This document shows, in pieces, positions 11,266 to 22,380 of a stretch of DNA of 64,000 nt (the stretch's first letter is position 1; every line of letters begins with the position of its first letter). The DNA is taken from the NCBI GenBank assembly GCA_032209605.1, contig JASFXZ010000001.1:27222619-27286618 (forward strand), read 5' to 3'. Under the pieces are notes generated by a model. It did not search any database, was not told the DNA's origin, and saw nothing but the letters and a program-made list of their open reading frames with translations. The DNA comes from Mactromeris polynyma. Its lineage: Eukaryota > Mollusca > Bivalvia > Venerida > Mactridae. Both the position numbers and the translations under genes were made by a program.

Positions 11266-13266
11266 ATGTAATTTACACTTTGTCAGTTCACAGTGACACG
11301 CACAAGGTAAAATCCTTGTCTATCGTTAACGCAGCTGAAACCGGTTTCATTTAATTTCACACTGCTTCATTTACACAATGCGTGTAAACAAAAATAGTAC
11401 TCATGAAAATAAGATACATAGCTGGCAAGTACGTCGTTGTGCTTTTGACACAATCTTAAACTTATTGTTTGATGCTTTGGACGAAAAATAAGATACTTAA
11501 TACAATTAGTATTATAACAAATGTCAAAATCGTATTTGTATTTGCTTTTATTGATCGCTATAACGGCAAACCTTTTATCACATATTTTCTATAAAACCGT
11601 TCCAATGTTTAAAAAATCTGTTGGTTCAAATTTCTAAATAATTTGAAAAACATGTTAGTATTGGTTGCAACTAAAGAGACATATTGGCATTTGTTACATT
11701 ATTGGTTTGTTTGTGGTACAATGACTGTCCAAAGTTGGTCTCGATACAAATAGGTTTGCCTCGTCTGTTATGGCTTCTTTCCGTTTTAAAACATATGAAT
11801 GAAAATCTGGCAACCCATCCCAAAAATGTTCTTATAAGTGTATCACAACCAAAAGTTAAAATTAAGGATGGCCTTTTCAACGAATACAATACAAGTGAAT
11901 TGCTTTATACAGATATACCGAAATTGTTCTGATTCGTTAAGTTTCGTTTGTTACCAAGCAGTCACACACAGTAAGTATGCAGCGTCATTCTAGATACAGC
12001 ATATGGATGTGCATGTTATAAATTAATATTATGAGCAAATGGATACATTTGATCTTTCAATTTTGAACTTGTTTAATCCTTTGAAACGTTATCTTCTGAT
12101 ACCTGAAACGACTGGTTATTCCCTTTCGTTTGTAACCTAGGCCACTCAAAATCATTCGTTTGTTTGCGGTACCCCGACTGATCCTCACAAATTGGCCCAG
12201 CTCATATTTTGGCCTCGGCCGCGCATGATTTTTCTTGCCGTTTTCCTCGTTACACGAAGGCCTGTGGAATAACAGACCCATAAACCCACACAAATAATGC
12301 AGGTCGGGATACAACAAACGATTGATTAAAGACGGCCATAAAATGTATACATTTATAAAACTACTACTACATGTATAATTTTTCTACATTTTGTTTCAAT
12401 TGTATCTAAAAAGTATCATATTACTTTGATGACTGTAATTTCATTCGAACTTTCGTGTATTCACTATTTACCTTATTTGTACAATATGTCTCCTTTCGTA
12501 TTTCAAGATCCGCGGGTTATCTCTACATTACTTCATCCACACATGGCGCAGTATTACAGACGAACACCAATTTTCTTGTCAAACAACCGCCCCTTGTTGC
12601 CGAAGGGGACGTGTTTTATCAAATGGCTGCAGCATATAGAAAGATGGGCTTTAAGCGCAACACTATCACTCGTCAAATACGTAGTGTCAATCATTTGTGA
12701 TAAAGGCCACTTTCCTACATCACTTCAGCATCTCCAAATTGGTTCATTTAGGTTCTAAAAACACACAAAATCCATATTTATGGCAGGTCGGTACAATTGT
12801 TGAATACTTTTGTTTTAAACATATCGATGTCAATACGGTTGGACGATCAATGCACATGTACCACAAATATATAGTTTGTGTGTCCTTTATATACGGGGGT
12901 CCACTGACCTGACAAGTGTTGGGTTTAACCTATGACATCGTTCGTCGCTACCACCTGACAACTTGCCCACATGAATCAGAGGATGAATGACTTTTTATGT
13001 ATTATTACCTGTCAGATGCCAAGAATATTTTAAACCCACATCGTTTCCTCAGACCCCACCATTCCGTCCATTTCATTTCATCGTATTTGCCAGGTGTCTC
13101 GTGCGTATAAACTGGCTAGAAAGTATAAACTTTCGGTTGATATCATTCTTGTCAGGTCGATAAATCCTTATATCGACCTTGTTATGAGGCAATACATTTT
13201 TGTAATTCTATTTTATCGTATAAATGAATGACGGTCACTTAATCATTTTATGTACCAGATGTTTTG
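11266..13266. other. Unique sequence with orphan open frames
   Basis: It holds a 110-residue open frame at 12426-12758 overlapped in another frame by 12455-12700, with a splice-acceptor-like TTTCGTATTTCAAG ending near 12509. There are also overlapping frames at 11671-11932 on opposite strands. None resembles a protein family I know. The overlap of frames and the absence of splice partners leave these unproven. Confidence 0.4.
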
Positions 13267-13470
13267 AACCGTACAGTGGAAGCACACGTGGCTCGATAAT
13301 CAGACACGGTAGTGATGTTAGTGATGAAGGAGGTAACCGTACAGTGGAAGCACACGTGGCTAGATAATCAGACACGGTAGTGATGTTAGTGATGAAGGAG
13401 GTAACCGTACAGTGGAAGCACACGTGGCTAGATAATCAGACACGGTAGTGATGTTAGTGATGAAGGAGGC
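13267..13470. repeat. 68-bp minisatellite, 3 copies (left part of a compound array)
   Basis: Units start at 13267, 13335 and 13403: AACCGTACAGTGGAAGCACA, then CGTGGCT(C/A)GATAATCAGAC, then ACGGTAGTGATGTTAGTGAT and GAAGGAGGT. The array passes directly, without a gap, into a 59-bp array that shares the junction module AGTGATGAAGGAGG(C/T) AACCGTAC. Confidence 0.97.
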
Positions 13471-14224
13471 AACCGTACTTGCATGGTGCACTATTAAGAT
13501 ATTGTAGGATGCTCAGTGATGAAGGAGGCAACCGTACTTGCATGGTGCACTATTAAGATATTGTAGGATGCTGAGTGATGAAGGAGGTAACCGTACTTGC
13601 ATGGTGCACTATTAAGATATTGTAGGATGCTCAGTGATGAAGGAGGTAACCGTACTTGCATGGTGCACTATTAAGATATTGTAGGATGCTCAGTGATGAA
13701 GGAGGCAACCGTACTTGCATGGTGCACTATTAAGATATTGTAGGATGCTCAGTGATGAAGGAGGCAACCGTACTTGCATGGTGCACCATTAAGATATTGT
13801 AGGATGCTCAGTGATGAAGGAGGCAACCGTACTTGCATGGTGCACTATTAAGATATTGTAGGATGCTCAGTGATGAAGGAGGTAACCGTACTTGCATGGT
13901 GCACTATTAAGATATTGTAGGATGCTCAGTGATGAAGGAGGCAACCGTACTTGCATGGTGCACCATTAAGATATTGTAGGATGCTCAGTGATGAAGGAGG
14001 TAACCGTACTTGCATGGTGCACTATTAAGATATTGTAGGATGCTCAGTGATGAAGGAGGCAACCGTACTTGCATGGTGCACTACTAAGATATTGTAGGAT
14101 GCTCAGTGATGAAGGAGGTAACCGTACTTGCATGGTGCACTATTAAGATATTGTAGGATGCTCAGTGATGAAGGAGGCAACCGTACTTGCATGGTGCACT
14201 ATTAAGATATTGTAGGATGTTCAG
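13471..14224. repeat. 59-bp minisatellite, about 12.8 copies (right part of a compound array)
   Basis: Units start at 13471 and recur every 59 bp to 14179: AACCGTACTTGCATGGTGCA, CTATTAAGATATTGTAGGAT, GCTCAGTGATGAAGGAGG(C/T). The GTGATGAAGGAGG and AACCGTAC parts are the same as in the adjoining 68-mer, while the middle is entirely different. GGAGGC and GGAGGT variants are interspersed along the array. Confidence 0.98.
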
Positions 14225-15598
14225 GAATGTTTTGGATAAAACATCGAATTGATATCATTTTGGACTTCACATCTTTATATTTGTTTTAAATTGCGAGACG
14301 ACATTACACATAGAAGCAACTGTCTCAGACTTGTTTTAATAACAGTTTATGAAATATAAACCTCGTCATTTAATCACATTAATAAAATCTTTTCTCTAAT
14401 TGCCCCTATTGAGCAAGCTCCGTATTTTCAATCAAATATCGATTTGAAGTGAGGTAATTTTGTTATAAAATCGATCCCTTGGTTTTAATGGCCCTGTTAT
14501 GCCATTGTTTAGCATCCTTCAACAAGAGAGCCACATTGTTTAGTTTCTGATCGCCGATTGCAGCGGAACAATGCTTCGTTTGGTCTCACGTCACCGCCGT
14601 TTTTGTTCCCCCATAGACGGCTTTTATTTCGCGATGTCGATTTTTTCTATGCGTGTTCTATTCATAGTCATTTGAGAACCTGCACGTATATCATTTGCCT
14701 CCGTCAATATTCTATATCCAACATTGTAACATTGTATTGCAGTCAAGTTGATTGACGCTTTTGTATATGAATAAACGGAATCTGGGTTGATTTACACTCG
14801 ATGCAGACTTTTTAATATGTTACCGACACATACTATTGTAACCGGAAATAACGAATGCGCGCGCATTTTTATAGATCTGCCTTTCTATGTACTATAAAAC
14901 ATGAAATACGTTTCTAATCAATAAAGAATCTTTTTCGTCCGTTCTAATACAACAACATCATCATTCTGTTTACAAAACGGAACTTCCTGTAAATATATGC
15001 GGCTCGTGTCCAGCATGCCATTTCCTATGTATGTTTTTGTGTCTTAGTAATGTTAAAGAATCGTCCAGGATACTGATATATGAAAATCGTTACATTTATT
15101 TGATAAACAAGTTGATTAAGTGGTAAGAGAACATCGCCAAGTTATATAAGTTGGTTGTTGTAGGTCTGTACTCAGTTAGTGACAAAATGATGATAAATTA
15201 TTCTGGAATAAACGAGTAAATGGAGGAATGTTGAATGCGAGTAGGCTCTAGAAACTTATGGTTCGAACTTTGTGAAGATACTCTGAAATTGTATGTACTC
15301 CCGAATGCTTTTTTACTTTCATCGCATTGAACCAGAGATATGTAACTCTTTCCCCATGTTGTTGAGTCATGGTTCACGTTTGAGTGAAATGGGATTGTTT
15401 TCTTTAAAATATAGCAGCCAAAAATGAGGAAAGGCCATAAAGCTTTAAATTTTCATAAAAGACCCAGTTTCAATGATTAAATTCCCGCCGACAATTTATA
15501 TATAGTGTTTCAATATTCCAATATATCTTGTTTTATTTTATTTTAATGTGTTACTTGATATTAACAACAGTGTTGAACAAGTTGTAAATTGTTTTTAA
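14225..15598. other. Unique sequence, no gene seen
   Basis: AT-rich sequence with one short open frame (14558-14755) of no recognisable kind. No repeat was detected. Confidence 0.5.
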
Positions 15599-15686
15599 AC
15601 ACCGCTTGACGTCACATACGTGTTCAACGGTTTGATAACCATGACATTGTATTACAACGGGTATATTATTTTGTAACAAGCGGTGT
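15599..15686. repeat. 88-bp segment with 10-bp perfect terminal inverted repeats
   Basis: ACACCGCTTG at 15599-15608 is the exact reverse complement of CAAGCGGTGT at 15677-15686. The interior is not strongly palindromic. This could be a very small MITE-like element or a chance inverted repeat; I see no clear target-site duplication and no second copy in the window. Confidence 0.4.
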
Positions 15687-15956
15687 CGCAGTTTTTACTA
15701 CAAAACGTTTGAATGAGACCGTTAACGTCATTGAATGGCGGCAATATTTGTAAATTTTCATTGTAAATGTTGATGTCATCACCCGATTATTTCACGGATA
15801 ACTTGTTTCAATACATGTACCTGTCATTACTCTACATACCAAGGGAGACTATTCGGTCAGAAATTTGTTCCTGGGTTTTAGTCGCGGAAGAGTTAATTCC
15901 CTTGAAATAATAAATAGCTTCAAATGCCACTGGGCATACGCTTATAAAATCGAGAA

Positions 15957-16050
15957 TTGAGACCAGTCTCAGTATGCAGTCTTACTGTTGTTTTGTTTAA
16001 AATTGAGCTCTGAAACAACCAATCAGATGGCTGCGTTTTAAAAACGACTG
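15957..16050 (+). mobile_element. CCAAT foldback element, copy 1
   Basis: This is one of four related segments of about 95 bp in the window. It starts TTGAGACCAGTCTCAG, contains TATGCAGTCTTAC, then TTGAGCTCTGAAACAACC and CAATCAGATGGCTGCGTTTT. It matches the copies at 29.6, 48.4 and 51.9 kb in order and orientation, though its central CCATTGGTC is diverged to ACTGTTG. It has no coding capacity and is probably a MITE-like or foldback repeat. Confidence 0.6.
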
Positions 16051-16382
16051 CTGACCATAACGACAGTTTAAAATACTGCGGTGTTGATAAGTTTGTTTTT
16101 TGCAAGTCGTTCCTGAAGTTGTCTTTTCTAAATTATTCGGTTTCCATAATTTGATTAAATGTCGACGAGTGAACAATGATAATATTCAAACTGTGGCTGA
16201 TATAACGGTTGATTTCTCCAACGTTTAATGATTCATTGTTCCCCAAACGTCTGTCTTTCATAGAGATCATTGAAAACATTAACTAACATCTACTACATAT
16301 GTAATGTATTAGATTAGAAAAATAATTATTAATACTTTTCCAGGACCATCTGCCCTCCTTGGAGCAGAGTTGTGTAAATAGC
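16051..16382. other. Unique sequence, no gene seen
   Basis: Short AT-rich spacer between the foldback element and the 56-mer array, with no feature recognised. Confidence 0.5.
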
Positions 16383-16830
16383 CTAGATAACAGGCAATAA
16401 CGAGCTAGGTTCGAACCATACTCGGTATGGCGACACATCTAGATAACAGACAATAACGAGCTAGGTTCGAACCATACTCGGTATGACGACACATCTAGAT
16501 AACAGGCAATAACGAGCTAGGTTCGAACCATACTCGGTATGGCGACACATCTAGATAACAGGCAATAACGAGCTAGGTTCGAACCATACTCGGTATGACG
16601 ACACATCTAGATAACAGGTAATAACGAGCTAGGTTCGAACCATACTCGGTATGGCGACACATCTAGATAACAGGCAATAACGAGCTAGGTTCGAACCATA
16701 CTCGGTATGACGACACATCTAGATAACAGGTAATAACGAGCTAGGTTCGAACCATACTCGGTATGGCGACACATCTAGATAACAGGTAATAACGAGCTAG
16801 GTTCGAACCATACTCGGTATGACGACACAT
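16383..16830. repeat. 56-bp minisatellite, 8 copies, with B-box and hairpin
   Basis: Units start at 16383 and recur every 56 bp to 16775: CTAGATAACAGGCAATAACG, AGCTAGGTTCGAACC, ATACTCGGTATGGCGACACAT. Each unit has the palindrome GGTTCGAACC, a match to the Pol III B-box GGTTCGANNCC. In half of the units CCATAC-TCG-GTATGG can form a 6-bp hairpin. The base after GTATG alternates strictly G,A,G,A,G,A,G,A across the eight units, so the true repeat is a 112-bp dimer. Confidence 0.98.
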
Positions 16831-17120
16831 GTTCTCAATCTGAGACTTCTTGCATCTAAATATGTGCATATCAGCGTGCCAAATGCGTACTTTAAATTAG
16901 GTAAACATGTTTTATGTTTGAAGCCAAAACAACAATGGATCTTACGTGCTTTCATTACTCTGTCCTTCAGGCAAATAAAACTATCAAGAGGTCAATAGTT
17001 TGTTTCCTATTTAAATCTACAGATGGCAGAACTAACGAAGTTTACCATACGTTTACTGCAATGGACCGACTCAACAAGAAATACAAACAAGGGTTTTTAA
17101 TCATCTACACAGACTGTGTC
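16831..17120. other. Spacer leading into the 40-mer array
   Basis: A 69-residue non-repetitive open frame begins at ATG 16914 and continues into the 40-mer array (16914-17366). The non-repetitive part resembles no family I know and has no signal peptide that I can see. Confidence 0.4.
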
Positions 17121-18362
17121 CGGCCAGAAGTGCATCTCGCCACTGTGTGTCAGCTGTGTACGGCGAGCAGTGCATCTCACCACTGTGTGTCAGCTGTGTA
17201 CGGCGAGCAATGCATCTCGCCACTGTGTGTCAGCTGTGTACGGCGAGCAGTGCATCTCGCCACTGTGTGTCAGCTGTGTACGCTGAGCAGTACATCTCGC
17301 CACTGTGTGTCAACTGTGTACGATGAGCAGTGCATCACGCCATTGTGTGTCAGCTGTATACGCTGAGCAGTGCATCAAGCCACTGTGTGTCAGCTGTGTA
17401 CGGCGAGCAATGCATCTCGCCACTGTGTGTCACCTGTGTACAGCGAGCAGTGCATCTCGCCACTGTGTGTCACCTGTGTACAGCGAGCAGTTCATCTCGC
17501 CACTGTCTGTCAGCTGTGTACGGCGAGCAGTGCATCTCGCCACTGTGTGTCAGTTGTATACAGCGAGCAGTGCATCTCTCCACTGTGTGTCACCTGTGTA
17601 CGCTGAGCAGTACATCTCGCCACTGTGTGTCACCTGTGTACGGTGAGCAGTGCATCTCGCCACTGTGTGTAAGCTGTATATGCTGAGCAGTGCATCTCGC
17701 CACTGTGTGTCACCTGTGTACAGAGAGCAGTGCATCTCGCCACTGTGTGTCACCTGTGTACGCTGAGCAGTGCATCTCGCCACTGTGTGTCACCTGTGTA
17801 CGGTGAGCAGTGCATCTCGCCACTGTGTGTAAGCTGTATATGCTGAGCAGTGCATCTCGCCACTGTGTGTCACCTTTGTACGGTGAGCAGTGCATCTCGC
17901 CTCTGTGTGTAAGCTGTATATGCTGAGCAGTGCATCTCGCCACTGTGTGTCACCTTTGTACGGCGAGCAGTGCATCTCGCCACTGTGTGTCACCTGTGTA
18001 CGGTGAGCAGTGCATCTCGCCACTGTGTGTCACCTGTGTACGGTGATCAGTGCATCTCGCCACTGTGTGTTACCTGTGTACGCTGAGCAGTGCATCTCGC
18101 CACTGTGTGTCACCTGTGTACGGCGAGCAGTGCATCACGCCACTGTGTGCCAGCTGTGTACGGCGAGCAGTGCATCACGCCACTGTGTGCCAGCTGTGTA
18201 CGGCGAGCAGTGCATCTCGCCACTGTGTGCCAGCTGTGTACGGCGAGCAGTACATCACGCCACTGTCTGTCAGCTGTGTACGGCGAGCAGTACATCACGC
18301 CACAGTCCGTCTGTCACCTGTGTACGGCGAGCAGTGTATCTATCCACTGTGTATCAGCTGAT
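17121..18362. repeat. 40-bp minisatellite, about 31 copies
   Basis: The unit is GGCGAGCAGTGCATCTCGCC then ACTGTGTGTCAGCTGTGTAC, repeating at exactly 40 bp until a 4-bp insertion near 18310. Variants (GGCGAG/GCTGAG/AGCGAG/GGTGAG, CAGCTG/CACCTG/AAGCTG, GTGTAC/GTATAT) are arranged in blocks offset by 80 and 160 bp, so it has higher-order structure. Since 40 is one more than a multiple of 3, an open frame reads the unit in all three frames in turn, giving a 40-residue Cys-rich protein repeat. That is why overlapping frames of 77-162 residues occur on both strands; I do not call them genes. Confidence 0.98.
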
Positions 18363-18765
18363 AGTAGACAATGGAACTCATATAATGTATCATTTGACAG
18401 CGACACGTTTGTCTGTCTGGTTGGAGTTAGAGTCATGGATATGGAACAGAATGACAGAGCAATGGTGTAGACAGATTGATAGATTTATTTCAACATAAAA
18501 TGTACAATTTACAAGGCAATACAAAATTAAGACATACCTTAGTGAAAACAATATGTACGAATTAATAAAGTCATATCAATCAACATTATATGTTAAGGAT
18601 AACGCGTTGTTACTTAAACTCTTATTTCCATTGTGGTCCTTAATGTCAGGATTTATTAGTTCTTGAGCATACTTTCATGTAGATTATTACGCATGGTTCT
18701 ATTGTGAGTCATTTATTGTACAGTATGCAACCTGTCGCAGCTAGTGTACATGACTACTCCATTAC
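18363..18765. other. Unique sequence, no gene seen
   Basis: AT-rich spacer with no feature recognised. Confidence 0.5.
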
Positions 18766-18837
18766 GGGAGATCACACAGCTCAGCTAGGTCTACAATGTT
18801 CGGGCGATCACACAGCTCAGCTATGTATACAATGTGT
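18766..18837. repeat. 36-bp tandem duplication
   Basis: Two copies start at 18766 and 18802 (GGG(A/C)GATCACACAGCTCAGC then TA(G/T)GT(C/A)TACAATGT), with several mismatches. Confidence 0.88.
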
Positions 18838-19440
18838 GCACGTTCTTTGCTCTTAAACATGTATCTGGTCCTGTCCATCTGAACGTAAAACATTTGAGGC
18901 TGGCTTCATCCAGGGTCATTGCTACAGTGACGGTTATATCTTTAATACGAACAATTGCAATGTATTACCGATTCAAACAATCTTGTTTTATCATGCTATG
19001 CACGGACGAAACCTCCTTGCTAAAATTGGAAGTTTTTTTAAATTTAAAGATGCTGTATTACAAACTACTATTTACGACAAATACAGAGGGATACATTATT
19101 AGTGAAAGGTTTAAAAAAGCATGTTGATGTATATTTTAACTTTGTGAACTATATACCTTTCATGTTTGTTTACGTTAAAAATTAACAAAACAATACGAGC
19201 ATAATATTACTTTAAGGGAACTTGAAGATACATTTACACTTGGTCTAGAACAGGATCGAACAAGCACTGTCCATTACAATCACGTTCAAGTTTCGTCTTG
19301 GTTATGGTTACTTGTGTTCAAATTGTTGAATTAGCTTTAACCTACAAAACAACTTAGAATATAGTGTATTGCAGGATAGTTATACCTGAAGTCATTAAAC
19401 AAGGCTTAGATGTTTGTTCTTGGTTTTTAACAGTATACAG
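18838..19440. other. Unique sequence, no gene seen
   Basis: It includes most of the 97-residue open frame 18834-19127, which resembles nothing I know and lacks flanking splice signals I would trust. Confidence 0.45.
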
Positions 19441-19598
19441 TTATTTCATGGTTATTTGGGTAACAGTCAGAAATGTTGTCCCGAGGTGGAGGGGATGACA
19501 TCTGAACTGTTGCCCGAGGCCGATAGCAACAGTTCAGAATGTCTTCCTGACACCAAGGGACAACAGTTTTGACTGTTACCCAAATAACCATGAAATAA
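19441..19598. repeat. 158-bp near-perfect palindrome (foldback)
   Basis: The outer arms of 42 nt at 19441-19482 and 19557-19598 match at 40 of 42 positions as inverted repeats; the left arm begins TTATTTCATGGTTATTTGGG. The inner arms are exact: TCTGAACTGTTGC at 19501-19513 and GCAACAGTTCAGA at 19526-19538, around a 12-nt loop. Both pairs share the same centre (19519.5), so the whole segment folds as one long hairpin, with weaker pairing between. A diverged relative of one arm lies near 19709-19735 (AACAGTTCATACTGTTGACC). It could be a MITE, a foldback element or a hairpin RNA source. Confidence 0.92.
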
Positions 19599-22210
19599 AT
19601 ATTTTATTACCTGATCAAAATCGCGAATCGAATACGGAAACAATCGAACGTTAATGTTATGCCGTCTAAAAACAAAATTTGGAAATTCCAATGACTTCAT
19701 AGTGCCAGAGGGAAACAGTTCATACTGTTGACCGGGGAATAGTTCATTCCAAGACAAATTGATAGCTTTCATGTAAAACAGCAACAAATAACAGATTTGT
19801 ATTTATATAAGGAATCAGGTAATAATTTGATTTATTCAGCGATTACGAATGTTATGTCGTTATTTCATTTATATGATAAATTGTGAATTCACAGTCCAAT
19901 GGTACAAAAATAGCTCCTTTACCACGACACAGCGGTCATAACTGTCTTGTAATTATGACGTGACATCGTTTGTTAATTTGCCTGTGAATCGTCGAATATA
20001 ATAATTGGTTTTATTAATCGTTAGTGACGTTGTTTGAGCCTTGTATACATATCGCGATATCACTGTACAACGCCTTTATTTTGCTTTTCCAATGCGTCGA
20101 TGCGTGATGTAACCACTTGGTTTTTGACGTCATTATTGCTAATGCTGACAGTCGAATATGCCTGCATTCGGAACATCAAATCGAGAGAAAAGCTTTGACG
20201 GCGAAGGTTTAACTGAGTATATCTTTAACAATCAGCAAAGAAATAAGTTACCTTGATTTGAAGTTCCGGATTACTACAGATTCGACTGTCTGCAGTATCA
20301 AAACTATCACCACAAACCTCGAAATTACGAGTCATTAACATGTTTCTGGCTCAAGAACTGGTGGTGGAGGAATGACTGATAGCCTTGTGAAAATGTATAT
20401 AAATAGTCGTATTCATTTCGCACTGATCGTTCAGCGGTACTTCTCAGTAGTACTAAGGCAACTGAATTTATTACTGATCTATCACTGTTTATTCAATAAT
20501 TAGAGGGAGGAAGTCATTATATAGATAGATATATTTATTCACATATAGAACACTGAAAATGGTTTAACAAAGCAGCAATAATTATTTTTACAGTAATAAG
20601 CAGCGTGACAAATGACGAAAAGCATGTAATTTGGGTTTGTGAATTTTAGAAATTTAATTATTTCGAGATATAAATCATGTTTTTGTTTATTTGTTTTCTA
20701 AATAGTCATAACAGATTACAAATATTTTCCATGCGTTCGTTTACATGCGTTTTCGGGAGAGACAGTGTATGCAATATACCGCAAAATTATGGCATAGATT
20801 ACATATTACGATTCTTAAACAAATCTACGTGTGTTTGCCCAGCTAACACATTTTAGGGGAAGTAATCGTTGATTGTCCGTGACACACAAATATTACAGTT
20901 GTTTCCCTTTTACCAATGAGAGCAATTGTGTAATAGAACGTACGACATAAAGTGACAGCATGTAACCAACCGTAATGTAGATTTAACACACGGACAGAAA
21001 AAGCCGAAAGGACGACTCAGTATTTTAAAAGACAGTCAAAGTATGGCTTATTCTATATTACTCTGATGTATATATTCTCCTGTCTCTTATAGTGTACCTG
21101 TGTGTTTGAATTCAAAGTTTTTACTATTCACTGAAATATTGATACATAGTTTTCGTATGCGTTAATCAGAATGTTCTTTCCTCGTTCATCCCTTTTGATA
21201 TATTTGACCTGTAAGCAAATACTTGTCTCTCCAACTTCACCAACTCGTGTTTACACACATCTTCATAGAAACGTGTACGTATACCCTTTATTCACCATCA
21301 CACTTGCCTCAGCAGTCCCGACAGATTTCTCTCCCTTCGTCTACTCGCTTTCATGTTGACAGAAACACATTTTGATGTATACACACTAACTGTGTTTAAT
21401 GTTGAATATTTTTATTATTTCTATATTTTATCAATTAAGCAAAATTCTGTTACGCTTTGATTTTAACTAATTCGTTGTCGTCGTTGCTACGATCGAGTCT
21501 GTAGCAAAACATGTAAACAAGTGTACGTCTTTACTCGTAAAATGCTTTGAGCCGCAATGTTTCCCCAAAACATATTATTCTGTGTTAAAACTATAATCAT
21601 TCACTTAAATTTTCTCAAATCTCACCGTGTGCAAGGTGATAATGATATAATCCCTTTAAGAGATTTAAAGAAGATTTGGGATATTTCTTGCCAAGTCACA
21701 TAGTTGGTATTTTATTGCAAGATTTTCATACGAGCGCACCACGATACTTCATTAAAATATCTTTCAACTTGAAACTAATTCACAAACTTAATTTTAATTC
21801 TCACCATGAGGTCGCTATATTTTAACGGAAAAAACTGTAAGGAAATTTCCATAAATGAGTCTGGACGAAATACGACATGTCGTAAAAGTCATTCTACCGA
21901 AAACTGCCTCAAATCATAGCGTTAGTTTTGTATTTTCTGTTCAAGTATTATTTTCATCATAATGTTGACATTTATGATGTCAACATAATATTGAATTTGT
22001 GTTGCTATTAAAGACAACTGATTCGTCTGATGCTATCTATTTCCTCCGACTATTGCCATCATTTCTATTTACTTCTGTTATTATTTTATTATTATCATCT
22101 GATTATACTAATTATTATTGTTATCATTATTATTATGATATTATCAAATAACGACAAATTGAAAACATTCAATGCATCTCAGTCGATTTAGTCTGATGTA
22201 CAAATTTACA
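19599..22210. other. Unique sequence, no gene seen
   Basis: It contains a small 10-bp-stem hairpin near 21961-21985 (AATGTTGACAT / ATGTCAACAT) and an ATT-rich tract near 22070-22145. The minus-strand frame 19467-19787 spans the palindrome and is not convincing as a gene. Confidence 0.45.
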
Positions 22211-22254
22211 AAAAAAAAATTGAAATATGCCGATGCGTATTTCAATTTTTTTTT
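22211..22254. repeat. 17-bp-stem perfect hairpin with poly-A/poly-T arms
   Basis: The left arm at 22211-22227 (nine A, then TTGAAATA) is the exact complement of 22238-22254 (TATTTCAA, then nine T), with a 10-nt loop TGCCGATGCG. It is probably an AT-rich inverted repeat. Confidence 0.88.
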
Positions 22255-22320
22255 AATTTTTAGCATATTTTAGTTATTTTATTTTATAAAGAAAATATAC
22301 TTGACGATAAATTAAAAACA

Positions 22321-22380
22321 TCAAACAGTGCCTCGTCAAACAGTGCCTCGTCAAACAGTGCCTCGTCAAACAGTGCCTGG
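22321..22380. repeat. 15-bp tandem repeat, 4 copies
   Basis: The unit is TCAAACAGTGCCTCG; four copies span 22321-22380, with one mismatch in the last. Confidence 0.97.

Noticed and set aside
12426..12758. Orphan 110-residue frame as a gene
   Set aside because: A second long frame overlaps it, no domain is recognisable, and the only supporting sign is one acceptor-like sequence.
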